From assembly GCA_025362795.1 (NCBI GenBank), contig JANYFE010000089.1, positions 1-64,000 on the forward strand: a stretch of DNA of 64,000 nt. Direction: 5' to 3'. The notes beneath the pieces were generated by a model. It ran no database searches, was not told the origin of the DNA, and worked only from the letters and a program-made list of their open reading frames with translations. The stretch's first letter is position 1; every line of letters begins with the position of its first letter. Position numbers and translations under genes: made by a program. The stretch comes from Rhodobacterales bacterium. GTDB lineage: Bacteria > Pseudomonadota > Alphaproteobacteria > Rhodobacterales > Rhodobacteraceae. Below, piece after piece: positions 44,046-52,150 of this stretch.

Positions 44046-44392
44046 GGGATAACTCCTGTTGGGATGATCGATTGGGCTTGGCGCACGGTAGGGGGCGGGA
44101 CCGGGTGTGTCCAGTTCTGGACACATTTGGGAAGTGTGGCGAAACAATGGCTTGGGTTTTTGAATTTTTACTCGCGGTTCAGGAGTTCCGGCGGGCAATT
44201 TCGCGGGGTTGGTCGGGCCGGGATGCGTGGCGCGGCGGCCTGAGTCTGTGGGTGGAGGGCAGCGGGGGTTCGCACCCCCGTGGAGTGTTTGAGCCAATGT
44301 GAATGGGCGAAGAAGCCGGCGAAAGTTTGGTTAAGCTGGCGTGAGGTGGGGCGGTGACAGGGCAGCGCTTGGGTGTAACGGGCGCAGGGTTG
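44046..44392. other. Non-coding gap with a palindrome and a repetitive hairpin
   Basis: No credible gene is seen. The gap holds the inverted repeat GTGTCCA-GTTC-TGGACAC at 44107-44124, 62 bases before the RTX start, and at 44263-44280 a CGGGGGT/ACCCCCG hairpin followed by GTGGAGTGTTT, a form also seen at 62018-62058. Confidence 0.6.
44107..44124. promoter_or_regulatory. Perfect inverted repeat GTGTCCA-GTTC-TGGACAC upstream of the RTX gene
   Basis: Seven-base perfect arms around GTTC sit 62 bases upstream of the RTX GTG start. The arms equal those of the sites at 42976-42991 and, less one base, 19925-19940. Confidence 0.5.
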
Positions 44393-44968
44393 CTAGTCCT
44401 TTGGCCGGTCCATCGCGAACAGGTCGCGGACCACGGTGTAGTCTTTGTAGCCGAGCCGTGCGACGGGGTTGAAGCGGGTGAGGTCGAAGCGGCCTTCCGT
44501 GAGGCAGTCGTCGCGCAGATGGATGCCGGTGACCTCGCCGATGACCATGAAATTGTCGCCGAGCAGCTGGATGATCCGGGTCAGGCGGCATTCGAGCGTT
44601 GCGGGAGCATGGGCGACACGGGGGCAATTGATGGTGTGGCATTCCGCCTTTTCGATGCCCGCGTGGCTGAATTCGTCGGTGCCGCGCGGCAAGCGGGCAG
44701 AGGTGGCGTTCATCTGATGCAGCATGGCTTCGCCGACCACATTCATCGCAAAGACGCTGGTGTCTCGGATGTTGGCGAGGCTGTCCTTGGCGCCGCCCGC
44801 GAACATCACTTGCGGCGGGGTGTCGGCGACGGCGTTGAAAAAGGAATAGGGGGCAAGATTGTCGCCGGGGCTGGCGCGCGTCGATATCCAGCCGATCGGG
44901 CGGGGGGTGACGATGGCGTAGAACGGCGAATGTGGCAGGCCGTGGCCGTTCTTCGGTTCGTAAAACAT
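44393..44968 (-). CDS. Flavin reductase-family FMN-binding protein
   Basis: The 191-residue protein begins MFYEPKNGHGLPHSPFYAIV and continues TPRPIGWISTR, NLAPYSFFNAVADTPPQVMF, DTSVFAMNVVGEAM and LGDNFMVIGEVTGIHLRD, the FMN-binding split-barrel pattern of the DIM6/NTAB group. It likely reduces flavin or a flavin-linked substrate. The start at 44968 gives the family N-terminus; 45007 would add 13 residues with a poor ribosome site. Confidence 0.85.
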   Translation of the reverse strand: MFYEPKNGHGLPHSPFYAIVTPRPIGWISTRASPGDNLAPYSFFNAVADTPPQVMFAGGAKDSLANIRDTSVFAMNVVGEAMLHQMNATSARLPRGTDEFSHAGIEKAECHTINCPRVAHAPATLECRLTRIIQLLGDNFMVIGEVTGIHLRDDCLTEGRFDLTRFNPVARLGYKDYTVVRDLFAMDRPKD

Positions 44969-45061
44969 GGGTGGGGCTTTCGGGGTTTGATCCTGATTGG
45001 GGGCCATGTTACGGGCGTTTTGCGGTGATTTCCAAGAGGCGGCGATTCTAAGGGGCGGCGT

Positions 45062-45580
45062 GTGTACAGGCTGGAAGAAGAGGTCGAGACCGACTGGTGG
45101 GAGGTTGAGGCGCTGTATGACCTGTGCTTTTCGCCGGGTCGCACGGCGCTGTCGTCTTACCGGTTAAGGGATGGCGTGCCGACGGTGGCGGCGCTGTGTC
45201 TGGTCGTGCGCGATGATGATGGCACTTTGGCGGCCGCGATCCGGTACTGGCCGGTCGAGGTGGGCGGCGAGGATGTGCTGCTGTTGGGGCCGGTGGCGGT
45301 CCATCCGACGCGGCAGAGCGAGGGGCTGGGCGGCCTGTTGATCAACGAAAGCCTGGTGGAAGCCCGGCGCACCGGCTGGGAGCGGGTGATGCTGGTGGGT
45401 GACGTGCCGTATTACCGACGGTTCGGGTTTGCCAAGCTAGAGGGCGTCGAGATGCCGCCGCCGACCAATCCGGAGCGCGTGTTGGGGCTGGCGTTGAAGG
45501 CGGGGGCCTGGGAGCGGGTGCGGGGTGCTGTGACCAAGGCCACGGGTGTTGCAGTCGGGATGGGTGTGGTTGCGGGGTGA
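45062..45580 (+). CDS. GNAT-family N-acetyltransferase (YhbS-like)
   Basis: The 172-residue protein opens MYRLEEEVETDWWEVEALYD (GTG start) and contains LLGPVAVHPTRQSEGLGGLL near residue 79 and GDVPYYRRFGFAKLEGVEMP near 117, as in YhbS-type acetyltransferases that act on small molecules or nucleoside adducts. It lies 37 bases before the EcsC gene. Confidence 0.88.
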   Translation: MYRLEEEVETDWWEVEALYDLCFSPGRTALSSYRLRDGVPTVAALCLVVRDDDGTLAAAIRYWPVEVGGEDVLLLGPVAVHPTRQSEGLGGLLINESLVEARRTGWERVMLVGDVPYYRRFGFAKLEGVEMPPPTNPERVLGLALKAGAWERVRGAVTKATGVAVGMGVVAG

Positions 45581-45616
45581 CTTGTGCTTGGCCCGCGCCA
45601 TGCCCACATTACGGGT

Positions 45617-46375
45617 ATGACCCAGCTACCTGCCGTGCGTTTGCCTGACCTTGGCGTCGAGATCGATGCGCTTGCCTATGCCGCCGGGCGGGCGCATGGG
45701 CCGTTTCTGCGGCTGATCAACCGCCTCGGCGGCGGCATCGAGGCGCAGCTGAGCAAGTTGCCCCGAAAGATGCGACAGGATCTGGAGCGGGCGACGGCGC
45801 GGGCGCTGAAGATGGCGCTGGATGCGGCGCGGGTCGGGGCGCATGCGCCCGATCTGGGGCGGCGCGGATCGACCTTTGCCGCGATGGCCACCGGAGCGGT
45901 TGGCGGGGCGGCGGGGCTGGCGGGGTCGTTGGTCGAATTGCCGGTGACGGTGACGATCATGCTGCATGCCATCCGGCGCGAGGCGGCAGCTGCAGGTTAT
46001 GACCCCGATGCCGAGACGATCAGGCTCGCCTGTCTGGATGTGTTTTCGGCGGGCAGTCCGATGCGGGCGGATGACGGGGTCAACACGGCGTTTCTGTCGG
46101 CGCGGATGGCGGTGGCGGGCCCGAGTTTGCAGCGGGTGGTGGCGACGGTGGCACCGCGGCTGGCGGTGGTTTTGGGCGAAAAGCTGGCGGCGCAGGCGGT
46201 GCCGGTGCTGGGTGCCATCACGGGGGCCGCACTGAATGCAGCGTTCATCAATTACTACCGCGAGATCGCCCGGATCCGGTTTCGGCTGATGCGGCTGTCT
46301 GAAGTGCACGGCGCGGACAAGGTGATGCTGGCCTTTGCTGCGGCGCAGGACAAGCCGGCGCTGACGGTCAACTGA
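45617..46375 (+). CDS. EcsC family protein
   Basis: The 252-residue protein has the EcsC pattern: long amphipathic stretches (GGAAGLAGSLVELPVTVTIM near residue 105, LRAI-type HAIRREAAAAGYDPDAETIR) and GAITGAALNAAFINYYREIA near the end, suggesting membrane association. Function in Gram-negatives is unknown. Convergent with ptsP. Confidence 0.85.
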   Translation: MTQLPAVRLPDLGVEIDALAYAAGRAHGPFLRLINRLGGGIEAQLSKLPRKMRQDLERATARALKMALDAARVGAHAPDLGRRGSTFAAMATGAVGGAAGLAGSLVELPVTVTIMLHAIRREAAAAGYDPDAETIRLACLDVFSAGSPMRADDGVNTAFLSARMAVAGPSLQRVVATVAPRLAVVLGEKLAAQAVPVLGAITGAALNAAFINYYREIARIRFRLMRLSEVHGADKVMLAFAAAQDKPALTVN

Positions 46376-46475
46376 ACCGGGTGAACGCAGGGCGTTTGAC
46401 GGGCGGGAAATTGTCGAAAGAGATTTATATCAAAGGGTTAATAGTAAGTCTTAACCTATTACTTGCGGATGTCGC

Positions 46476-48713
46476 CTAGTCGCCCTGCGTCGCCAGCCAT
46501 TCCATCAGCGCGGGGCGGGCGGTTTCGTGGCCTTCGGCGCGGGCGTGGTCGATGACGGCGCGGGCTTGGCCGAGGTTCACGCGGCGCAAGAGTGCCTTGA
46601 CCGGGCCGATCGATGCGGGGCGCATCGACAGGCGGCGCAGGCCCATTGCGGCAAGGGCGAGCGCCTCGATCGGGCGACCGGCGTCTTCGCCACAGAAGCT
46701 GAGTTTGGTGCCAAAGGGGGCGCAGCGGGCAACGACCAGTTCAAGGAAGGCGAGGAACGACAGGTTCAGCGTGTCGTAACGCTTGCGGACGCGTTCGTTT
46801 TCGCGGTCGGCGGCGAAGAAGAATTGTTTCAGGTCGTTGCCGCCGATCGAGATGAAATCGGTCAGCTGGAAGAACGCGTCGGGTGCGTAGGCGAGGCTGG
46901 GGGTTTCCAGCATGGCACCGATTTCGATGCTTGCCGGGATGGTGTGGCCCAAGGATTTCTCGCGGTGAATTTCGCGCAAGGTGTGGCTGCGGGCCATCTG
47001 AAACTCGCCGAATTCGGCAATGAACGGGAACATGACCTGCAACGGGCGGCCATTGGCGGCGCGGAGCAGCGCCTGCAATTGCATGCGCAGCACACCGGGT
47101 TTGTCAAGACCGACGCGGATGGCGCGCCAGCCCATCGCGGGGTTCGGCTCGTCATTCGGCTTCATGTAGGGCAGCACCTTGTCCGATCCGATGTCGAGGG
47201 TGCGGAAGGCGACCGGCTTGCCTTTGGCAGCATCCATCACGCGGGCGTAGAGCGTGGCCAGTTCGGCGCGTTGCGGCATTTTGTTGCGAATCAGGAATTG
47301 CAGTTCGGTGCGGAACAGGCCGACGCCTTCGGCCCCTGACCCCAAAAGCGAGGGCAGATCTGCCATCAGTCCGGCATTCATGTGCAATTCGACCGTCGCG
47401 CCGTCACGGGTGGTGGCGGGCAGTTCGCGCAAGCTGGCATAGCGTTTCTGCGCCTCTGCCTGCATGGCGATCTTGTCGCGGAACGAGCGGGCAACGGCGT
47501 CATCCGGGCGCAGGTGGACGATACCGGTGTCGCCATCGACGAGGATGGCGTTGCCGTTCAGCGATTCCTGGGTGATGCCCTTGGCGTGGATCACCAGCGG
47601 GATTGCCAGAGCGCGGGCGACGATGGCGGCGTGGGAGCCGACCGAGCCTTCTTCCAGCACGACACCTTTCAGTTTGCGGCCATATTCCAGAAGTTCGGCG
47701 GGACCGATATTCCGGGCGACAAGGACCGGGTTGTCGGGCATTTCCGCGCCGGTGTCCTTGCCCTGTCCGGTGAGGATGCGGAGCAGGCGGTTGGACAGGT
47801 CGTCCAGATCGTGCAGGCGTTCGCGCAGATAGGCGTCGGGCACCTGTTCCAGCCGGGCGCGGGCGGTGCCCTGTTCCTTTTCTACGGCGGCTTCGGCGGA
47901 CAGACCGCGCTGGATGTCGTCTTCCATGCGGCGCAGCCAGCCGCGGGAATGGGCGAACATGCGGTAGGCTTCCAGCACCGCCTTTTGATCCTTGTCGAGG
48001 CTTTCCGCCTCTAGCAGGTCATCGACAGACACGCGCAGGACGCCGACTGCGGCGCGGATGCGGTCAATCTCTGTCAGGGGATCGTCGGCAACGGGGTTGG
48101 TGACGACGACGCGGGGTTCGTGCAGCCAGACCCGGCCTTCGGCAGCGCCTTCCTGCCCAGTCGCGCCGCGAAACAGGGCGGGGTGGCGGTGCAGCGCGCT
48201 CATCCCGTCACCCGCGAAGGCACCAAGCTCGGTCATCTCTGCCAACACCATCGCGACGACTTCGATGGCGTCCATCTCGTCTTCCGAAAAGGCGCGGGCG
48301 GCTTTGGACTGGACCACCAGTACGCCAAGCTTTTCCCCGACGCGCTGGATCGGAACGCCGAGGAAGGAGGAAAAGATTTCCTCGCCCGTCTCTGGCATGA
48401 AGCGGAAGCCCTTTTCGGCGGGCGCATCGGCGGTGTTGACCGGCAGGCCGGTGCGGGCGACCCGGCCCACCAGCCCCTCGCCCAGTTTCATGCGGGTTTT
48501 ATGGACGGCGGCTTTCTTGAGGCCCTGGGTGGCGCAAAGTTCCAGCGTTTCGGCGTCGCGGAACAGGTAAATCGAACACACTTCGGTCTGCATGCTGTCG
48601 GCGATCAGATGGGTGATGCTGTCCAGCCGGTCCTGGCCCTTGGCGGGCGTGGCAAGCACGTCGCGCAAACGGCGCAGAAGTTTGCGGCTGTCGCTTTCGC
48701 TGCGTTCGGCCAT
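46476..48713 (-). CDS. ptsP: Phosphoenolpyruvate-protein phosphotransferase PtsP (EI-Ntr) with GAF domain
   Basis: The 745-residue protein has an N-terminal GAF domain (about 20-165), the enzyme I N-terminal domain with the phosphorylated histidine in GSVGSHAAIVARALAIPLV near residue 350, and the PEP-binding barrel (GLFRTELQFLIR, FRTLDIGSDK, CGEDAG). It starts the nitrogen phosphotransfer relay (EI-Ntr to NPr to EIIA-Ntr), which in alphaproteobacteria affects nitrogen and potassium balance. Partners are not in the window. Confidence 0.95.
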   Translation of the reverse strand: MAERSESDSRKLLRRLRDVLATPAKGQDRLDSITHLIADSMQTEVCSIYLFRDAETLELCATQGLKKAAVHKTRMKLGEGLVGRVARTGLPVNTADAPAEKGFRFMPETGEEIFSSFLGVPIQRVGEKLGVLVVQSKAARAFSEDEMDAIEVVAMVLAEMTELGAFAGDGMSALHRHPALFRGATGQEGAAEGRVWLHEPRVVVTNPVADDPLTEIDRIRAAVGVLRVSVDDLLEAESLDKDQKAVLEAYRMFAHSRGWLRRMEDDIQRGLSAEAAVEKEQGTARARLEQVPDAYLRERLHDLDDLSNRLLRILTGQGKDTGAEMPDNPVLVARNIGPAELLEYGRKLKGVVLEEGSVGSHAAIVARALAIPLVIHAKGITQESLNGNAILVDGDTGIVHLRPDDAVARSFRDKIAMQAEAQKRYASLRELPATTRDGATVELHMNAGLMADLPSLLGSGAEGVGLFRTELQFLIRNKMPQRAELATLYARVMDAAKGKPVAFRTLDIGSDKVLPYMKPNDEPNPAMGWRAIRVGLDKPGVLRMQLQALLRAANGRPLQVMFPFIAEFGEFQMARSHTLREIHREKSLGHTIPASIEIGAMLETPSLAYAPDAFFQLTDFISIGGNDLKQFFFAADRENERVRKRYDTLNLSFLAFLELVVARCAPFGTKLSFCGEDAGRPIEALALAAMGLRRLSMRPASIGPVKALLRRVNLGQARAVIDHARAEGHETARPALMEWLATQGD

Positions 48714-48782
48714 TGCGGCTGTCCCCTTTGATCCGGGTTAGACCATAAGGTTGCTGCAAAGGAAACAGTCGAGGCGCGGCGT

Positions 48783-49217
48783 TCAGGTGGTTGAGGCAGT
48801 GCCGGCTACTTCTTGGGCAATCTGGGCGAGGGTGACGCGGGACAGGGCATCGGTCAGCACCGCCTCTGCCTGCAAAAGTGCGGTTTGCATCGTGCTGTGC
48901 AGTCTGCGTTCAATGGCGCAATGGGCCGGGTTTTCGGCACCCTTTGCCGGGCGGCTGAACTGCGGCTCGCCGATGGCGCGGTAAACATCGGCCACGGTGA
49001 TGGCCGCCGCATCCCGCGCCAGCCACCAGCCGCCGTCATGGCCCTTGGCGGACCGGACGAGGCCAGCCTGCCGCAAGAGCCCCAGAACGCGGCGGACCAC
49101 GACCGGATTCGTGTTTTGGGCGGTGGCCATGTCTTCGGACCGCAGGGGCCGGGTGGGTTGCGCCGCCATATGGCCAAGGGCGTGCAGGGCCAAAGAGAGC
49201 TTGCTGTCGCGTTTCAT
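48783..49217 (-). CDS. Rrf2-family transcriptional regulator
   Basis: The 144-residue protein has the Rrf2 winged helix (MKRDSKLSLALHALGHMAAQ, then TNPVVVRRVLGLLRQAGLVR and GHDGGWWLARD). Only one cysteine is present (AHCAIE), so it lacks the three-cysteine iron-sulfur site of IscR/NsrR and resembles the cysteine-poor YwnA-like group. It is divergent from the thioredoxin-reductase-like gene, 38 bases away, and probably controls it, possibly in response to thiol stress. Confidence 0.87.
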   Translation of the reverse strand: MKRDSKLSLALHALGHMAAQPTRPLRSEDMATAQNTNPVVVRRVLGLLRQAGLVRSAKGHDGGWWLARDAAAITVADVYRAIGEPQFSRPAKGAENPAHCAIERRLHSTMQTALLQAEAVLTDALSRVTLAQIAQEVAGTASTT

Positions 49218-49255
49218 GTAACTATATATGTTGCGTGATGAGCATGGAGGCGACT

Positions 49256-50176
49256 ATGACCAAGGATGCGGGCAGTGACCAGACGGTTGATGTGGCAGTG
49301 ATTGGCGGCAATTTCGCGGGCCTGTCGGCAACGCTCTATCTGTTGCGGGCAAGGCGGCGGGTGGCTTTGTTTGATGATGGCACCCATCGGAACCGGTTTG
49401 CCCATGCCTCGCACGGGTTTCTGGGGCAGGACGGGGTGGCACCGGATGAGATCAAGGCGCGGGGGATGGCGGAGTTGCGGGCCTATCCGACGCTGGTGGA
49501 GATGCCTGTGCAGGTCTTGTCAGTCGAGGTCGGGTTTAGGGTGGCGTGGGATGGCGGCGTCATGACGGCGCGCCGGGTGCTGCTGGCGACGGGCATGCGC
49601 GATCTGGTGCCCGATGTGCCGGGGCTGGCGGCGTGCTGGGGACAGACAGTGATCACCTGCCCCTATTGCCACGGCTACGAATTGCGGGGGCGGGTGACTG
49701 GGGTTTTGGCGGAAGGGGAGATGGCCGGCCACTACATCCGTCAGGTGATCCGCTGGGCGGGCGATCTGGTGGTATTTGACAATGGTGTGCCGCTGCATCC
49801 TGCGACAGAAGCGGTCATAGTGGAACTGGGCCTGCCTTTGGTGCGCGGGCGGTTGCTGGCGGTGTCGCAGGAGGGCGGCATGATGCGGGGGGTGGAGGTG
49901 GCGGGCGAAGGCTGGGTTGATGTGGGGGCGTTGTATATGAAGCCACCCTCGGTTGCGGCGTCACCCTTTGCGGGGGATCTGGGGTGTGCGCTGGTCGCCA
50001 GCCCGATGGGGGATTATGTGCAGACCGATGGGTTTGGCCGCACCACGGTGGCGGGGGTCTTTGCGGCGGGGGATCTGGCGCGGCCCATGCCGATGGCGAT
50101 TGCTGCTGCCGCGGCGGGGGCGATGGCGGGGGTTGGCTGCGACATGGATCTGGCGGGGTTGTTGCCGCCGGGTTGA
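49256..50176 (+). CDS. FAD-dependent thioredoxin-reductase-like oxidoreductase
   Basis: The 306-residue protein has an FAD-binding start (VDVAVIGGNFAGLSATLYLL), a redox CPYC motif in TCPYCHGYELRG near residue 137 and the second flavin motif VAGVFAAGDLARP near 271. It is shorter and more diverged than TrxB and likely reduces a special disulfide partner. The ATG at 49256 has a GGAGG site at five bases; three upstream in-frame starts do not. Confidence 0.88.
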   Translation: MTKDAGSDQTVDVAVIGGNFAGLSATLYLLRARRRVALFDDGTHRNRFAHASHGFLGQDGVAPDEIKARGMAELRAYPTLVEMPVQVLSVEVGFRVAWDGGVMTARRVLLATGMRDLVPDVPGLAACWGQTVITCPYCHGYELRGRVTGVLAEGEMAGHYIRQVIRWAGDLVVFDNGVPLHPATEAVIVELGLPLVRGRLLAVSQEGGMMRGVEVAGEGWVDVGALYMKPPSVAASPFAGDLGCALVASPMGDYVQTDGFGRTTVAGVFAAGDLARPMPMAIAAAAAGAMAGVGCDMDLAGLLPPG

Positions 50177-50273
50177 TCCGTTTGCCGGAGGATTCGGCTG
50201 GATTGCATCAAAGGGGTGCGGGCTTTAGGATCGTGGGAGATGCCTGTGGCCCATATGGCGGAAGGTCGGTTCT

Positions 50274-50942
50274 ATGTTGCGAAAAACCCTGCGGAGCATG
50301 CTATTGACCGGCGCTATGATGTGGCCGCTGGCTGGTGTGGCCACGGATGCGACGGGCCACCGCCTGTCGCCGCCGCCCGCTGCTTTGCCGCTGGTTTTGG
50401 TGCAGGACGAAGGCGGGTCTGACAATGGCGGCGGTGACGGGGCGGCGGCGCAGGACACTTCCGACGGTGTGGCGGACGATCCGGCCGACGCCGAGGGCAT
50501 ATCAGAGGACGCGACGGATCAGATCGTGGCCGACCTGTCCACAGGCTCCGCGTTTTGTCAGGGGCTGGGCGATCCCGCGCTGAATGTCGATTGCCTGAGC
50601 GACCAGTTTGCCGCAGCGGCCAAGGCGATGCCGGCCAAGGGCGGTTACGCTGCGGCGCGCAAGGCGCTGCTGGATGCGGCGGCCCGGCTGCATGCGCTGG
50701 CGGCGGCCAATGCGGCACCGGGCAAGCCTGCGGCCAAGGTCAAAGCGGGCAAGCGCCATTCCACCCGCCCGCTGACGGCGGTGGCCAACCCGGCGGCGGT
50801 GGCGGCCAAGGCGGCGGCGATTGTCACGGAAACCCGGCTGGTGCTGCTGCGGTCGTCGTCAGGGTCGGATCAGCGGCGGATTGCCTATGAACAGGTCGCG
50901 GCGGTGGTGGATTCGACCAAGGTTCTGCTGCGGTCCAGTTGA
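50274..50942 (+). CDS. Secreted alanine-rich hypothetical protein
   Basis: The 222-residue protein has a signal-like N-terminus (MLRKTLRSMLLTGAMMWPLA), an acidic glycine-rich linker (about 45-80), two cysteines in AFCQGLGDPALNVDCLSDQF that may pair, and an alanine-rich helical C-terminus with two LLRSS ends. No family is recognised. Its stop lies 4 bases before the first copy of the lysC-end repeat, so before the cassette arrived it was probably the gene next to lysC. Confidence 0.55.
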   Translation: MLRKTLRSMLLTGAMMWPLAGVATDATGHRLSPPPAALPLVLVQDEGGSDNGGGDGAAAQDTSDGVADDPADAEGISEDATDQIVADLSTGSAFCQGLGDPALNVDCLSDQFAAAAKAMPAKGGYAAARKALLDAAARLHALAAANAAPGKPAAKVKAGKRHSTRPLTAVANPAAVAAKAAAIVTETRLVLLRSSSGSDQRRIAYEQVAAVVDSTKVLLRSS

Positions 50943-50946
50943 CCTT

Positions 50947-50987
50947 AGCCCACCTTGTCCAGATCAAACGCGTCGTGCAGGGCCTGC
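50947..50987. repeat. Left copy of the 41-bp direct repeat (duplicate of the lysC 3' end)
   Basis: Identical over 41 bases to 52153-52193. On the minus strand it encodes the lysC C-terminus QALHDAFDLDKVG and, with the two bases before it, a TAA stop. It is separated from real lysC by about 1.2 kb. Confidence 0.9.
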
Positions 50988-51016
50988 CCGCAGTTCGGCC
51001 ACAATTCGCGGCAAGG

Positions 51017-52129
51017 ATGCGGTCAGCAACCCCGGGGCAAACGCAATTGAAAGTCGAACACCGTTTCCCGGACACCACAGCCCGCATTGGACATGCAGCC
51101 AAAAGGCTGGAAGTGCAGCTTGGCAAGAATCCGTTTCACGTCGTCAATGAAGCCGAATTTCAGGCAATGCTGCACGCGGAACTGTTGCAGGAATTCCCCG
51201 AGGAGGTCGCGCTGTCTTTGGCACCCGGTGTCATCGACCGTCGCCCCGGACAGCCGCTGAAGGGCAGGCGGGTCTATCGCGAGGCCAAAATCCGCCCGGG
51301 TCAGGCGGGGCAGGAACCTGATCTGATCATTCTGCACGATGCGGCCCAAACCATTTTGCCCAAGGAAAACCACGCGCCGTCGCGGTTTGTCTGCCCCTAC
51401 GCGGCGATCATCGAGACCAAGATAGACGCAACGCCTGCTGACATTCTGTCCGGGAAGCCCGGCCGAAGCCTTGCCGCCAGCGTGATCGACAGCGATTTGC
51501 GAAAGTGGCTGGTGCCGTCAGAGACCGGCTTGGTACTGAGCATCATCTACACGGCCAACCCGGACTGGTATGCGGGCTGGCCCAATGTCGTGACGGTGCG
51601 GCGGGTTATCGCGCCAGCCCCGGCGCGTCTGCCGTCCGCTGCGACTATCAAGGCGGCAACAGGTGCTGTTGGGCGGGGTATCGACACGATCCATGCGGCG
51701 TTCCGCGCCAAGCCTTTTCGTTACCTGAGGGAAAAGGACTTTGAGGCGGAACTGTTCAACGTCCTTCGAGCGGCCAGTGCTGTCTCCCCAGACGAGCTGC
51801 ATCCGGTCAGAAGCCAGTGGATGTCGGCCCACTCGGAGACTCTGGGGCGCCGGCGCAAACATGATCTGGTTGTCCTTGGGGCCGTGCCGGGCGCTCTGGA
51901 TTTGGAAGTCGAGTTGAAAACCTCGCATTCCGATCAGCACAACTGGTTCAGGAACAAGGAGTTGGTGCGGGAATTTGGCGCGATGCAGACACTTCGCGAG
52001 GCGGGAGTTCTGGATCGCGCCTTGTTTCTGATGTTCCGGTTTGGCCCGTTAAAGTGGCAAGGTGACGCCGCAAGTTTGTGCGCGACTTATCCTGCGGTCG
52101 AGTTCGATTACCGATGCTCGGAGGATTGA
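51017..52129 (+). CDS. Putative tandem PD-(D/E)XK nuclease-like protein in a lysC-flanking cassette
   Basis: The product of about 370 residues shows two similarly built halves. Half one has NEAEFQAMLHAELLQEF (44-60), EPDLIIL (Asp102) and IIETKID (Glu133, Lys135). Half two has REKDFEAELFNVLRAAS (238-254), KHDLVVLG (Asp283) and DLEVELKTS (Glu299, Lys301). Each fits the E...D...ExK order of restriction-endonuclease-like folds. The start is uncertain: the ATG at 51017 has little space for its ribosome site, and a TTG at 50939 would begin inside the previous gene and read through the repeat. The gene is alone between two 41-bp direct repeats, with no methylase, integrase or transposase. Confidence 0.5.
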   Translation: MRSATPGQTQLKVEHRFPDTTARIGHAAKRLEVQLGKNPFHVVNEAEFQAMLHAELLQEFPEEVALSLAPGVIDRRPGQPLKGRRVYREAKIRPGQAGQEPDLIILHDAAQTILPKENHAPSRFVCPYAAIIETKIDATPADILSGKPGRSLAASVIDSDLRKWLVPSETGLVLSIIYTANPDWYAGWPNVVTVRRVIAPAPARLPSAATIKAATGAVGRGIDTIHAAFRAKPFRYLREKDFEAELFNVLRAASAVSPDELHPVRSQWMSAHSETLGRRRKHDLVVLGAVPGALDLEVELKTSHSDQHNWFRNKELVREFGAMQTLREAGVLDRALFLMFRFGPLKWQGDAASLCATYPAVEFDYRCSED

Positions 52130-52150
52130 AAATCCGGCTGAATCGCCAGG

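Noticed and set aside
46436-46456. CtrA-like site GGTTAA...TTAACC between ecsC and ptsP
   Set aside because: The TTAA half-sites are nine bases apart, not seven, and the spot lies between convergent genes.
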